Positions 33,118 to 45,214 of a DNA stretch of 64,000 nt are shown one piece after another. The DNA lies in contig NC_135144.1 of NCBI RefSeq assembly GCF_051014445.1, positions 5,580,001 through 5,644,000 of the forward strand, in the 5' to 3' direction. The translations under genes were made by a program, and so were the position numbers. The first letter of the stretch is position 1, and each line of letters starts with the position of its first letter. The notes under the pieces are model-generated. The model worked only from the letters and a program-made list of their open reading frames with translations, was not told the DNA's origin and made no database searches. Origin of the DNA: Colletes latitarsis. Its lineage: Eukaryota > Arthropoda > Insecta > Hymenoptera > Colletidae.

Positions 33118-34345
33118 GCTAAAGGATATAGTCGAGTAAAGTGCCTCCACTACCCCTACTATTAGGGTAGTTGCAGGATAAAACATAATTTACAGTTTAA
33201 ACTCCATTTCTTTTGTTGTATGGAATAAAAAATTATGAAAAAAATCATGAGCATTCTACCTGAAAGCGTACACGTTCCTAAATTTTTTCAGAGTTTTTGG
33301 TTGCAAAATGGAATTTTAAACAATTAAAAATGTTTAAAAATGCCGATTTTATATTGAAGTTATCAAGTGATCACGTATATATTTTTACAGTTTTTGGGTC
33401 CTGTTATGGTTATTAGTGTGTAATTTTTTCAGATTTTTCGAAGTGATGAAACATATTTAAAAAAATTAAAATCCTTATTTGTTTAGATTATTGTCTGAAA
33501 TGTTTGGTTGTCCATGTTTATATTATTACAGTTTTAGCAAATTGTTAGGACTAGTAAAAAAAGATTAAAAGACGATATTTCCTATCCTTTCGTACAGAAA
33601 GGAGTAGCATATTCACATGATAGAAATATGTTGTTCATTAATAGGGTATTATGTACAATTCCAAATACTTTCACATGTATGAAACGAGTCAGTTCAATTG
33701 ATGTATAATCATTTTACCTTTGATAAATGTGAATTCTTATAATAGGTAATACTTCGTTGGACCTACTTTATTTCAATTTTTCCTTTTACTTTTTCAAATA
33801 AATCGAAGAAATTGCACATTACTAATCATAACAATTTACTAAAATTCTAATAATATAAACATCGTCGATCGAATATTTAAGACAATAATCTAAGTAAGTA
33901 TAGGACTTTAATTGTTTTGACTATGTTCCACGATTTCGAAAAATCTGAAAAAATTACAGACTAATAACCATAAGATTTAAAAACAGTACAAATATAAATG
34001 TGGTCACTTGATAACTTCAATATAAAATTGGCCATTTTAAATATTTTTAATTGTTTAAAATTCTGTTTTGCAACCAAAAATTCTAAAAAAAATTCAAAAA
34101 CGTGTGCGACTTCAGGTAGAATGTTCATGATTTTTGTCATAATTTTGTATTCCACACAACAAAAGAAATGGACCTAAAACTGTAAATTATGTTTTATCCT
34201 GCAACTACCCTAATAGTAGGGGTAGTGAGTTAATATTCGGCAGAAAAAGTTTTCTTTTCTTTGGGGGCCTACCTATTAATACGTTCAAATTTGAATTTAG
34301 TTTAGGGGCACTTTTACCATGCTTATTCGGCTATATTCTTTCAGG
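33118..34345. mobile_element. 1.2-kb palindromic element with about 420-bp arms
   Basis: CACTACCCCTACTATTAGGG at about 33148 pairs with CCCTAATAGTAGGGGTAGTG ending at 34227. The arms remain complementary inward to about 33570 and 33800 (for example AATTTACAGTTT against its inverse). A loop of about 230 bp lies between. An outer, weaker inverted pair (AAAGGATATAGTC near 33121 and CTATATTCTTTCAG near 34331) suggests the true ends lie further out. No coding frame. Confidence 0.75.
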
Positions 34346-34349
34346 TAAA

Positions 34350-35349
34350 TTAGGTATACAATTAGATGATAATAAACGATACATACATACATATATACGA
34401 TTACATGACCCAAAAGATGTCACATTATACAGATCAAGTCTGTGCACAAAAGTGTTTTTTTTTTTTAAGAATTTTAGGGAAATAGAATAAGTAGCTGTAA
34501 TCCAAACAAACAGGTTTAGTGGATGGAAGATAATAGATGTCCATCCAGGAGGGAATAAATCTTAATTAGACAATTAATCTTCTGTGGTCATGTGTCTAGA
34601 CGGTCTGGACATCGCATTTCATTCTAGCTGGTCCTATATGGTGACTGTCTAGACAAAGGAATTTACGACATTTTGTTATCTTTGAAAAACACTGAATTAA
34701 CGAAGGAAATTATATTTTAGGGCTCAAAAGCTTCCATAATAAGTTTTTAGGAGCTGGTGGTGGAATAACAATACAAATTTATTTAGAGATTAGCCACAAG
34801 TTCATATCTTTTATATAAATTTTGTGTCTTAACGAAACATAAAACCAACGGGTTATAAATAACGTCCTATTGCATTTAAAATTCCCGCGTTCAATTTACT
34901 GCGCTGGCAAACGAGAGTTTGTGTGAATGAATAAATGTGTAGTCAGTACCAACACAGTTTTCGATTAAGTCAGCCATATTGTAATTTCATTATTCAATTA
35001 TAACACATTTATAATTAAGCTCTTATATTAAGAGTAATATTCCGTAGAAACTTTTAACAAAACTAATCATAAATGAATCTAATAGAAAAGTGTAAGAGGG
35101 AAGGAGACTGGCCATAAATTATAGATCATTGTGAAACTTATTTTGGTAAATCATAGTATCATTTATATTGAATTTATTACTCTATAATACTGTATACATT
35201 TCATTACTAAAGCATACACAGATAGACCATAAGCTATAGATTGAAATATTGTTACGGACTTAGTTCTTGATCTTTTAACATTGCAAGTTTTATTTAACGT
35301 GTAAATAAAGATATTAATCAAATGCAGAAGATTTTTTAGAGCGTAAAAT
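34350..35349. other. unannotated AT-rich DNA
   Basis: A T-run lies at about 34457. No feature recognised. Confidence 0.3.
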
Positions 35350-35426
35350 AATGTTTTTATATATTTTAAAAATTTTATATAATTTTACGTATCTTATTTA
35401 AAATTTAGACATACACAAAAAGAAAT

Positions 35427-35609
35427 TTGATAGATTCAAACGATGCTGTAATTGATAGTTTTGAAGATGACCTCGATTGGTCAAATACATCGAACAAAAC
35501 TAATAAATGGTTTGTTACTACTACAACATTATTGGTTTCCATTAAAAATCTCAATGAACCTCGACTTATCAAACGATATAACGATGTAAGAGAAAATTTA
35601 ACTGCTTGA
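35427..35609 (+). pseudogene. unrecognised TE-like coding fragment in the duplication arm
   Basis: A 60-residue frame reads DSNDAVIDSFEDDLDWSN, then KWFVTTTTLLVSIKNLNEPR and ends ENLTA. It is acidic then hydrophobic and looks protein-like. The inverted arm keeps the same frame with substitutions and one stop (about 41615-41810, minus). I do not recognise the family. It may be the C-terminus of the transposon that makes up the arm. Confidence 0.35.
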
Positions 35610-35978
35610 CCTCAGCTAGATTGGCGTAGTAGACTTAATTTTGTCGCCCAATCATATAAAATAACTCGTGTGATATAATGTACAATATTTTTCGTATAAT
35701 AATTACTTGCCATTTTTCACAAAATAGCAGTTATTTAATAAAAGTTAAGTCACGTTGTTTTGTTCAACTTGTAGGATAAAACGAGGTATGTAAGTACTTG
35801 TTTCAATCAGTAAAAATTAATCAAAATCAATTTAAGAATGTTAAATTTCCATTTTTAAATGGTTTATACATAACGTATACAATATGTACTACAATTTATT
35901 ACTAAAAAAAAGTAACACCAACTCTATCAACAGTTTAAAAAGGACACGAATATCAGATACTTTTATTTTAACTAATTA

Positions 35979-36164
35979 TTATTTATTTTTATTGTATTTT
36001 TGAATACAATAATCACAAATAAATACGCCATCATTTTCGTAGTTTCCACACCGTATTCAACCATCATTAGCCGTTAATGTCGGATATAATGCATTGCAGA
36101 AAAGACAGACTGCATCATTTTCATCATACTCATTGCTTGTATCATCTGATTCTTGTTTATTACC
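35979..36164 (-). pseudogene. pogo-type C-terminal zinc-finger relic (left arm)
   Basis: Read on the minus strand, the fragment gives ESDDTSNEYDENDAVCLFCN, a stop (TGA where Trp is expected) after LTANDG, then IRCGNYENDG and VFICDYCIQKY. Paired Cys residues in this order resemble the PHD-like finger ending many insect pogo/Tigger-type transposases. That resemblance is from memory. The identical TGA in the other arm shows that the gene was dead before the duplication. Confidence 0.4.
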
Positions 36165-37318
36165 TGAAAACAACTACCTTTTTACACCCTTCTATAATAT
36201 TAAATTTTTCTGCTTTTTACTCTTTCGTTTTCTCTTTCCTCCACTCTTATTTTCCTGTATATTATTTTCTTCGATCGCTACAAATTTATTCTTATGAGAT
36301 GAAGAATAGAAGACAAAGTGTTATGATCAAATCATGTGCTTGATAATATAACAACTATATTGGAATTAATTGGATACAATAGGGTACCATGTTTCGTCCA
36401 GGTACAAAGTTCTATAATGAAACGTCTTGATTCATGTAACGTACCAAGTTAAAACCAAGTTAAAAACTAATTAAAGCATACTACTTACATTTCGTATATT
36501 ATTTATCAAACACTTACAGAACTCTTTTCAAAAGTATGAGTAAACCGTCGAACAAAACCGATGTGTAAACCTTCTGCAAACAACTTTTTATGACGAGTCC
36601 GTCATATACAATTTACTGTTTTTAATTATTTGCAATATCTTTCAACTCCATAGAGAAAAAGTTATATATTGCCAAAAATAAAGTAGCACCTACAATAACT
36701 ACAGCATTGAATACACTGTTTTATCTAACTGTCCCGTTTTGTCCAACCTTTCCGTAGTGTGAAGAAAGTAAATATAGTAATCCCTCGCTAACGTTCGCTG
36801 AGAATTCGCGAAGTTGGAATTCGAGAAGTTCGTTCTAGAATCTAAAATTTTTTTATTTCATTTCCTATATTTCCAATTCTTAAAAGTTTCTCTCAAGGTT
36901 TTAATAAATTATTATTATCGAAAATAATGTTATGTATCTTTTATATTTAATCATTTTTTTATATTTGCATTATAGTACTATTTCTTTCTTACTTTTACTG
37001 GTATTTCTCACCTTACACTAGTGTCATAAAAAGTATGTATAATTTATTTGCATTTCTTTTCTTTACAACTTCTGAGTGCAAATATGGTCTTGTTTGGTAT
37101 CATTTCCATTAGAAAAGGCTCAGTAATGCAATCAAAATAATTTCACAATTACAAATTAGAAACTTTTAAAAATGTATTTTCGTTCTTTCGGTGATTTATT
37201 CGTAATTGTGTCACTGATCGCAAGTGATGGATAATCGCCTCGTCGAAGCAGTTCTAAGGAATTGGTGGGGATATGGAACAGTATTATATTTTAGGTGACA
37301 AAGGTAGGCAGGACACTT

Positions 37319-37332
37319 GGAATATTTCTATT
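37319..37332. repeat. target-site duplication of the truncated LINE, proximal copy
   Basis: GGAATATTTCTATT occurs here and again at 38259-38272, bracketing the LINE fragment. Confidence 0.8.
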
Positions 37333-38258
37333 TTTTTTTTTTTTTATTATTTAGCTTCGTGAAACTCTTGTGAGAGTTATATAGCTATAAATGAATTTAA
37401 TAGTTTACAAGAATGATTATAGATGGTGTGAATAACTTAAATTTGTAAGTTACATTTTTTAAGAAAACGGTAAACATGAATACACGCTACAATATTTGGT
37501 TTTATGAGGAGGGATCTCATGTCCAGAGGGAGATACAGATTTTCTTTTGTAAGTCTTTCTATAAGTTTGATTCTCTGAGTTTCGTAGAGAGGGCATTGAA
37601 AAACAATGTGATTTAGATCCTGCTTCTCGGCGTTACAATTACATCTTGCGCAGTTAACTATGCCAACGCGAGGCAGGGAAGCAGCAAGATTGTAGTGGTT
37701 GGATATACAACGGTTGATTGTAGTGGTAAGCTCACGTGTGAGTTTTTTGCCCCAGAACCACGGTTTCTTAAATTTTGTATAAAATAATTCAAAATATTCT
37801 TTTCCTTTTTCCGTCCCTTGTTCTTTAATGAGCCTTGTGGTGTTTGAAATACAGTCTCGTTTTAATATTTTTCTAAAGTCTGTCATTGGAATATTAATAT
37901 TATTATCGGAATGCTCGATAGTAGCAGATTTGGTCAATACAACAGCTCTTTCGTTACCCCAAATACCCGAGTGTGATGGAATCCAAATAAATTCTACATG
38001 GCTATCATTTACAGTTCTTAGTCTGAATTCATTATATTTTTTTTTGGCTTTGAGGATGTAAGGGTTAATTCTTATGTCTATTTTCGGGTATTGGAGGCAA
38101 AGGAGAGCATTGAGAGAATCAGATAGGATTGTATAATTGTGTTCCGTGTTAAGAAGTGTTAAATCTAGAGCATCATTCAGCACAATGCATTCCGCAGTAA
38201 AAACCGATGAAGTAGTAGGACAGCTTCTTACAGTTGATACGTTAAGTTCGCTACAAAA
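37333..38258 (-). mobile_element. 5'-truncated I-type LINE with poly(A) tail and 14-bp target duplication
   Basis: On the minus strand the insert runs from 38258 to an A-run at 37333-37347 (seen as T on plus). A 14-bp direct repeat GGAATATTTCTATT flanks it exactly. It is a textbook target-primed insertion of only the 3' part of a non-LTR retrotransposon. It lies in the spacer of the inverted duplication. Confidence 0.85.
37437..38183 (-). pseudogene. LINE RNase H domain and C-terminal zinc-binding tail
   Basis: The 248-residue frame starts within an RNase H domain: TILSDSLNALLC (active-site Asp), then FIWIPSHSGIWGNERA (the His and Asn-Glu motif; the usual final Asp is replaced in NERAVVL). 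After about 90 residues comes CARCNCNAEKQDLNHIVFQC, a C-x2-C...H...C zinc-knuckle-like tail. The order RNase H then tail fits the I/R1/LOA group. The reverse transcriptase is missing through 5' truncation. The frame stays open, so the insertion may be fairly young. Confidence 0.8.
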
Positions 38259-38272
38259 GGAATATTTCTATT

Positions 38273-39026
38273 CATCCCTGACATTTTCTGATGGCTTTCG
38301 TTTAATCAGACAGAATCAATAATTTCGAGCATTAAACGTACGTATTCGATTGGCGTTACAGTTGGCCTGTTTTCACTGATTCGGCAACGCCTAGAAACAC
38401 CTCGCACGCGAATCGATTTTTCGCTAGTTAGAAACGCCTTGCTCCGCATAAATAAGGCGTTTGCATGATATTTTAACTAACGCCCCCGCTTTTGAAATTA
38501 GATTCCAAATAGGTATAAGATTTACGCCGTTGAGAGCTCGAAGCGCATGCATTAACGTCACCGCAGACAGAATCGCATATGTTTGTTCGCAAATACACGA
38601 ATAATATACGCTCGAAGCGGAGGCAATGAATCTTGGACCGTTTGGTCCTTTTTCCTAGCGAATATCTACAAATCGTGGATTTAATCGGAAGCACGTTTCG
38701 TCGTACCGGCGCAATTTCTGGGATAATATATCGTCTATTGGCAGCAAGGGCTGTTACAGCGATGGTAAAATCACTTCTTCGCATACAATCGGATGGTGCC
38801 AGGAACTATTGATTGCCGCACTATAAAAGTGTCGAAAGTGCTGTTAAGGGTCTTCTTTCCGGTAGACAAGCAATTTATTCAACTTTCATCTTTGTCTAAA
38901 CGTTCTGATAGGAAAAGTTGGGACAGAAGGGGATACTCGATGCTATAGTGAGCGTAGGTGCTATTATCTTATTCTTTGCGAACTCGTAGTAATAAGATGT
39001 TTGCAGAAGGTTAGGACAAAGTTTCT
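38273..39026. other. single-copy-looking spacer, CG-richer
   Basis: This is the central spacer of the inverted duplication. It is richer in CG words than the arms. Overlapping short frames exist (38473-38784 minus) without recognisable motifs. Confidence 0.3.
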
Positions 39027-39519
39027 AATTTGTAATTGTGAAATTATTTTGATTGCATTACTGAGCCTTTTCTAATGGAAATGATACCAAACAAGACCAT
39101 ATTTGCACTCACAAGTTGTAAAGAAAAGAAATGCAAATAAATTATACACACTTTTTATGACACTAGTGTAAGGTGAGAAATACCAGTAAAAGTAGGAAAG
39201 AAATAGTACTATAATGTAAATATAAAAAAATGATTAAATATAAAAGATACATAACATTATTTTCGATAATAATAATTTATTAAAACCTTGAAAGAAACTT
39301 TTAAGAATTGGAAATATAGGAAATGAAATAAAATAATTTTAGATTCTAGAACGAACTTCTCGAATTCTAACTTCGCGAATTCTCAGCATACGTTAGCGAG
39401 GGATTACTATATTTACTTTCTTCACACTACGGACAGGTTGGACAAAACGGGACAGTTAGATAAAACAGTGTATTCAATGCTGTAGTTATTGTAGGTGCTA
39501 CTTTATTTTTGGCAATATA

Positions 39520-40555
39520 CAGGGTGTTCGGCCACCCCTGGGAAAAATTTTAATGGGCCATTCTAGAGGCCAAAATAAGACGAAAATCAAGAATATCAAT
39601 TTCTTGACTGAGGCTTCGTTAAAAAGTTATTAACGTTTCAAGTTTCACCAGTATTGAATTTTCTTCTCGAAAATGCGCAGGATTTCGGGGGTATGTCTAT
39701 TCACCAAAAATGATTGTAATTGACCCTCACAACCGAAAATAATTTTTCCAAAACGATTTGAAATGTTTTTTCCCGTCGAAAAATTTAGGTACCCCTTGTC
39801 GATTTTCTTTAAAAATTAGTTTTTCATTTTTAATAATTTTGTTTGACATCCTACAGAAAAGTTGTCTAATACTTTTTTGTAGGTACCCACGAGCTCTACT
39901 TCAGAAAAAAGTTTCATTGAATTATATTCACTATTGTAGAAGTTATGGCTGTTTGAAAATTGGACCATTTTTATGAAGTTTTTCTCATTTTCCGCGGTCA
40001 AGGAACAACTTTTCGAATATTTTTAGAATTTCTACATATTCTACACTAAAATACGCGTCGTTTGCTTTTTTAAACATTAAAATCGTCCAATCCGTTCAGA
40101 AGTTATGACGTTTTAAAGATTCGCATGAAAATTCGGGCAGACATTTCTGGCCAGAAATTATATTTTCGGTAAAGAATTTTTTTCTCGAAACTGAGTAGGA
40201 TTTCGGGGGTATGTATAATGACCAAAAATGATTGTAATTACCCACTGTAACTAAATATAATTTTTTTAGTATGATTTGAAATTTTTTAATTTCGTCTAAA
40301 AATGTCAATACCTATTCGAATTTTTTTCTCGAAAGTGGGTAGGATTTCGTAGGTATGTGTATTCACCAAAAATGATTGTAGTTGACCCCCGTAACCGAAA
40401 ATAATTTTTCCAGAACGATTTGAAATTTTTGAATTTAATTGTTAATAACTTTTTTACGAAGCTTCCATCAACAAATTGGTATTCTTGATTTTTGTCTTAT
40501 TTTTGCCTCTAGAACCCCCCATTAAAATTTTTCCCAGGGGTGGTCGAACACCCTG
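39520..40555. mobile_element. FB1 element, copy 10, inserted in one arm of the duplication
   Basis: The ends are CAGGGTGTTCGGCCACCC and GGTCGAACACCCTG. The left arm at 36661-36675 preserves the empty site (inverse GGCAATATATAACTT). The filled site reads GGCAATATA, then element, then TATAACTT. Only one TA has been duplicated, so the target duplication is TA and the element proper is CAGGGTG...CACCCTG. Confidence 0.93.
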
Positions 40556-41057
40556 TATAACTTTTTCTCTATGGAGTTGAAAGATATTGCAAATAATTGA
40601 AAACAGTAAATTGTATATGACGGACTCGTCATAAAAAGTTGTTTGCAGAAGGTTAACACATCGGTTTTGTTCGACGGTTTACTCATACTTTAGAAAAGAG
40701 TTCTGTAAGTGTTTGATAAATAATATACGACATGTAAGTAGTATGCTTTAATTAGTTTTTAACTTGGTTTTAACTTGGTTCGTTACATGAATCAAGACGT
40801 TTCATTATAGAACTTTGTACCTGGACGAAACATGGTACCCTATTTTATTCAATTAATTCCAATATAGTTGTTATATTATCAAGCACATGATTTGATCATA
40901 ACACTTTGTCTTCTATTCTTCATCTCATAAGAATAAATTTGTAGCTATCGAAGAAAATAATATACAGGAAAATAAGAGTGGAGGAAAGAGAAAAGGAAAG
41001 AGTAAAAAGCAGAAAAATTTAATATTATAGAAGGGTGTAAAAAGGTAGTTGTTTTCA

Positions 41058-41243
41058 GGTAATAAACAAGAATCAGATGATACAAGCAATGAGTATGATG
41101 AAAATGATGCAGTCTGTCTTTTCTGCAATGCATTATATCCGACATTAACGGCTAATGATGGTTGAATACGGTGCGGAAACTACGAAAATGATGGCGTATT
41201 TATTTGTGATTATTGTATTCAAAAATACAATAAAAATAAATAA
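41058..41243 (+). pseudogene. pogo-type C-terminal zinc-finger relic (right arm)
   Basis: Same fragment as 35979-36164, inverted. DENDAVCLFCNALYPTLTAN is followed by TGA at 41163-41165 in place of Trp, then IRCGN and FICDYC, ending at TAA 41243. Just upstream, TTGTTTTCAG looks like a splice acceptor. An earlier open stretch (40941-41030: EENNIQENKSGGKRKGKSKK, basic) could be the preceding exon. Confidence 0.4.
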
Positions 41244-41879
41244 TAATTAGTTAAAATAAAAGTATTTGATATTCGTGTCCTTTTTAAACTGTTGATAGAG
41301 TTGGTATTACTTTTTTTTTAGTAATAAATTTTAGTACATATTGTACACCTTATGTATAAACCATTTAAAAATAGAAATTTAACATTCTTAAATTGATTTT
41401 AATTAATTTTTACTGATTGAAACAAGTACTTACATATCTCGTTTTATCCTACAAATTGAACAAAACGACGTGATTTAACTTTTATTAAATAACTGCTCTT
41501 TCGTGAAAAATGGCAACTAATTATTATACGAAATATATTGTACATTATATTACACGAATTATTTTATATGATTGGACGATAAAATTAAGTCTACTACGCC
41601 AATCTAGCTGAAGGCAAACAGTTACATCTTCTCTTATATCGTTCTACCGTTTGATAAATCGAGTTTCATTGAGATTTTTAATGGAAACCAATAATGTTGT
41701 GGTAGTAACAAACCATTTATTAGTTTTGTTCGATGTATTCGACCAATTGAGGTTATCTTCAAAACTATCAATTACAACATCGTTTGAATCTATCAAATTT
41801 CTTTTTGTGTATGTCTAAATTTTAAATAAGACGCGTAAAATTGTGTGAAGTTGTAAAAATATTAAAAAACCTATTTCAC

Positions 41880-42032
41880 AGTGAATATGAAGAAAATGAT
41901 GTAGATTGCCTTTTTGGCAATGCATTATATTCGGTGTTAGCGGCTAATGGAGGTTCCATTACTCGTGTTAAAGTGGGATGGAGTCTTGGTTTTTGTGAGA
42001 AACAGTTTAACAGTTTCTCTATTATTTTATGA
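41880..42032 (+). pseudogene. second, diverged zinc-finger fragment
   Basis: SEYEENDVDCLFGNALYSVL lines up with the NEYDENDAVCLFCNALYPTL of the neighbouring relic about 0.8 kb upstream. One Cys is lost (CLFG). It lies just outside the right arm and implies a second, older copy of the same gene end. Confidence 0.4.
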
Positions 42033-42034
42033 TA

Positions 42035-43585
42035 TAATACCATGCAAAAAAGGTGTAGAAAGTGTAAGGTGTAATAATTTTTAAAGAATTATGACTAACA
42101 ATTGTTAATTTCTGTCCAAGCAACGAGTAGAGAACATGAAAATGCAAAGCACATTTTGCGGTCATTTCGCTGTGTCTCTTAAGAATATTGTTTTAACGTC
42201 ATATGGCCAGGAATAAATCGTTAAGCTTAACGTTTTCATAACGTATGTGACAATCCGAATAAACACGGACGGAACGTGGAAACAAACAGGCAATGTGTGT
42301 ACTGACAGAGTGATTGAGGAGTGATTGGCACAACATTTCTCATTATAGCGTAACGAAATTATTGGCAAATATTTCAACGTGAAATAAGCTGAAATTAAAT
42401 ATTGTTCCCACGGGTCAGTTTTCAAACTTATCGTAATCAGTCGTTTCAAATTCAGCTGTTCTATTTCTAAATATACACAGGCTATGTTCTATCTTTAGAA
42501 AAAGGTACGAGGACGATTTTATCTATCGATTCATCTTCCACAAATTCACGTCTCCACATGGGTGTGCTACCCTAAGAGTAAATAGACGCACATGGTGCCA
42601 GCTATGTGGACACTTCAAGATAAGGGTGGTATACTTTTAGTTTTTTTCTTTAAATCTGTACAAATAAGATGGTATAAGACGTTTCACGATACTACAAATA
42701 TAGTCTGCAAAAATATTACATTTACCGTCACAGATATTTTCGATAGCTATACTGATTTTATTTATAAATTCAATCTTATCGTCTCATGTTTTAATACATC
42801 ACTGTCAAACAAACGAAAATGATAAAAAGCGACCATTGGAATTGCCTTAATGGCAAATAACTAAGAAATTATATACAAGTCGAAATTTTTTTAATATTGA
42901 CAAGATATTGACAAATTAATTTCCATTACACGATTCCAAATATCTAACTGAAAAAACCTCTAAATTTATAAAAATATTCATTTATTATGTATTATCAATA
43001 TCTTCCTTTGTTTTTAATTACAAATGCTGTAGTTACTTAAAATTAAACAAAAACCTCAATGTCTGAACTTTTTAGAACTATTAATTTATATTCTTCAAAA
43101 ATAAATTCCTCTTTTTAATAAAAAGTGTAGTTATTGTTATCCATGTTGAAAATAAAAAAATTCACGTTTTAAATTAATAATTTATTTTATAAAGTAGGTT
43201 TGTAAGCTCGTATTTTTAAACTCGATCAATCTTGGATTGGTGCAAAAGAAAGGTCGTTCGTCGCTAATCTAGACTAATAGTTGAAGTATCTAATGGACGA
43301 TATATCAGTATTATAGGTAAAGTCTTAACTGGCTAATGGAACACGTAAAAACAAACAAAAATGTGTAAACAAACACAGATTTGCAAACTAATCGTTTTCA
43401 AGATATTCAACTTTCTTTTTACAAAACAGTACTCCATTACACATATTGAATGACGAATACGTTTTATGTATCGTTAGAAAGGACGACCATTCACGTCGAT
43501 ACATATGTACTTCAGTAATATATGTTGAGATCATTTATAATAAGTTATTGATACTCTGTATACTTGAAATGCCAATTGCAATACA
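42035..43585. other. unannotated AT-rich DNA
   Basis: No gene recognised. A word at about 43235 (GATTGGTGCAAAAGAAAGG) is reminiscent of mariner ends but has no partner. Confidence 0.3.
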
Positions 43586-43960
43586 CAGCGTGTTCGGCCA
43601 CCTCTGGAAAAAATTTTAATGGGAGATTCTAGAGGTCAAAATAAGACGAAAATCAAGGTTATTAATTTGTTGATTGAGGTTTCGTTAAAAAGTAATTAAC
43701 GTTTCAAGTTCCACCCGTACTGAATTTTTTTCTAGAAAATAAGTAGGATTTCGGGGGTATGTCTAATGACCAAAAATGATTGTAATTGACCCCCACAACC
43801 AAAAATAATGTTTTCAGAATGATTTGAAATTTTTTAATTTAATTTTTGAATAACTTTTTAATGAAGCCTCAGTCGAGAAATTGATATTTTTGATTTTCGT
43901 CTTATTTTGGCCTCTAGAATCTCTCAATAAAATTTTTCCTAGGTGTGGCCGATCACCCTG
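43586..43960. mobile_element. FB1 element, copy 11 (short form)
   Basis: The ends are CAGCGTGTTCGGCCACCT and GGCCGATCACCCTG, with one subunit between. It is 375 bp long, the same as copy 2. Confidence 0.85.
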
Positions 43961-44061
43961 TATATAACAGTGTGAAAAACATACATTAGAAATAGAAGGC
44001 TGATTGATATGGTTTATCAATTCGATAAGAAAGAAAAAAAATATTTAATTACATTTATATA

Positions 44062-45214
44062 CAGGGTGTTCGGCCACCCCTGGGAAAAATTTTAATGGGT
44101 GATTCTAGAGGCCAAAATAAGACGAAAATCAAGAATACGAATTTGTTGATGGAGGCTTCGTTAAAAAGTTATTAACAATTAAATTCTAAAATTTCAAATC
44201 GTTCTGGAAAAATTATTTTTGGTTGCAAGGGATAATTATAAACATTTTTGGTGAATAGACATATCCCTGAAATCCTACCCATTTTCGAGAAAAAAAATCA
44301 GGTAGGTGTTGAAATTTTTTGGCAGAAAAAAAAATTTTTTTCGTCTGTAAGAGTCGATTGCAATAATTTTTGGTCATTACACATACCCCTGAAATCCTAC
44401 GCATTTTGGAGAAAAAAATTCCTTACCGAAAATCTAATTTCAGGCCAGAAATCGTTTCCCGAAAATGCGAATCTTTAAGACATCATAACTCCTGAACGGA
44501 TTGGACGATTTTATTTTTCAAAAACGCAAACGACGTGTATTTAGATGAAGAATATGTAGAAATTGCAAAAATATTCGAAAAGTTGATCCTTGACCCCGTA
44601 AACTGAGAAAAACCCAATAAAAATGGTCCAATTTTCAAACAGCCATAACTCCTACAATAGTGCATATATTTCAATGAAACTTTTTTTTGAAGTAGAGCCC
44701 ATAGGTACCTACAAAAAAGTATTACACAACTTTTCTGTAGAGCGTCAAATAAAATTACTAACAATTAAAAACGAATTTTTAAGAAAAATCGATGGGGGGT
44801 AGGTTTCTAAATTCGACGAAAAAAAAATTTCAAATTGTTCTAAAAAAAATATTTTTGGCTGTAGGGGTCAATTACAATCATTTTTGGTGAAAAGTCATAT
44901 CGCCGAAATCCTACTCATTTCCTAGAAAAAAATTCGAGAATGTGTGAAATTTTTCGACAAAATTAAAAAATTTCAAATCGTTTTGGAAAAATTATTTTCG
45001 GCTGCGAGGGTCAATTACAATAATTTTTTATGAGTAGACCTACCCCCGAAATCCTACCCACTTTCTAGAAAAAAATTCAGTACGAGCGGAACTTTAAACG
45101 TTAATAACTTTTTAACGAAATCTTCATCAACAAATTAGTATTCTTGATTTTCATCTTATTTTGGCCTCTAGAATCTCCCATTAAAGTTTTTCCCAGGGGT
45201 GGCCGAACACCCTG
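44062..45214. mobile_element. FB1 element, copy 12 (1.15 kb)
   Basis: The ends are CAGGGTGTTCGGCCACCC and GGCCGAACACCCTG. The content is two subunits, core module (about 44400-44800), two subunits, terminal repeat. It lies only about 100 bp from copy 11. The opposite-strand core frame (44483-44764) stays open. Confidence 0.88.

Larger units (their letters stand above)
35350..37167 (+). repeat. left arm of a large inverted duplication
   Basis: This arm matches 39027-41870 in inverted orientation, apart from FB1 copy 10 in the other arm. Landmarks shared by both arms include GACTTAATTTTGTCGCCC, the frame at 35979-36164, CTGTCCCGTTTTGTCCAACC and GGTATCATTTCCATTAGAAA. Differences are scattered single bases. 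A spacer of about 1.86 kb separates the arms. Confidence 0.88.
39027..41870 (-). repeat. right arm of the large inverted duplication
   Basis: Inverse of 35350-37167, lengthened by the insertion of FB1 copy 10. Past 41835 the similarity fades. A second, direct partial copy of the zinc-finger fragment follows at about 41880-41965. Confidence 0.88.

Noticed and set aside
36077..36343. 88-codon plus-strand frame in the left arm (and its mate at 40945-41145)
   Set aside because: It is antisense to the zinc-finger relic, which is the better coding candidate. Its repetition simply follows from the duplication.
43230..43260. Mariner terminus (GGTGCAAAAG-like)
   Set aside because: A single short word with no inverted partner or TA-flanked structure.
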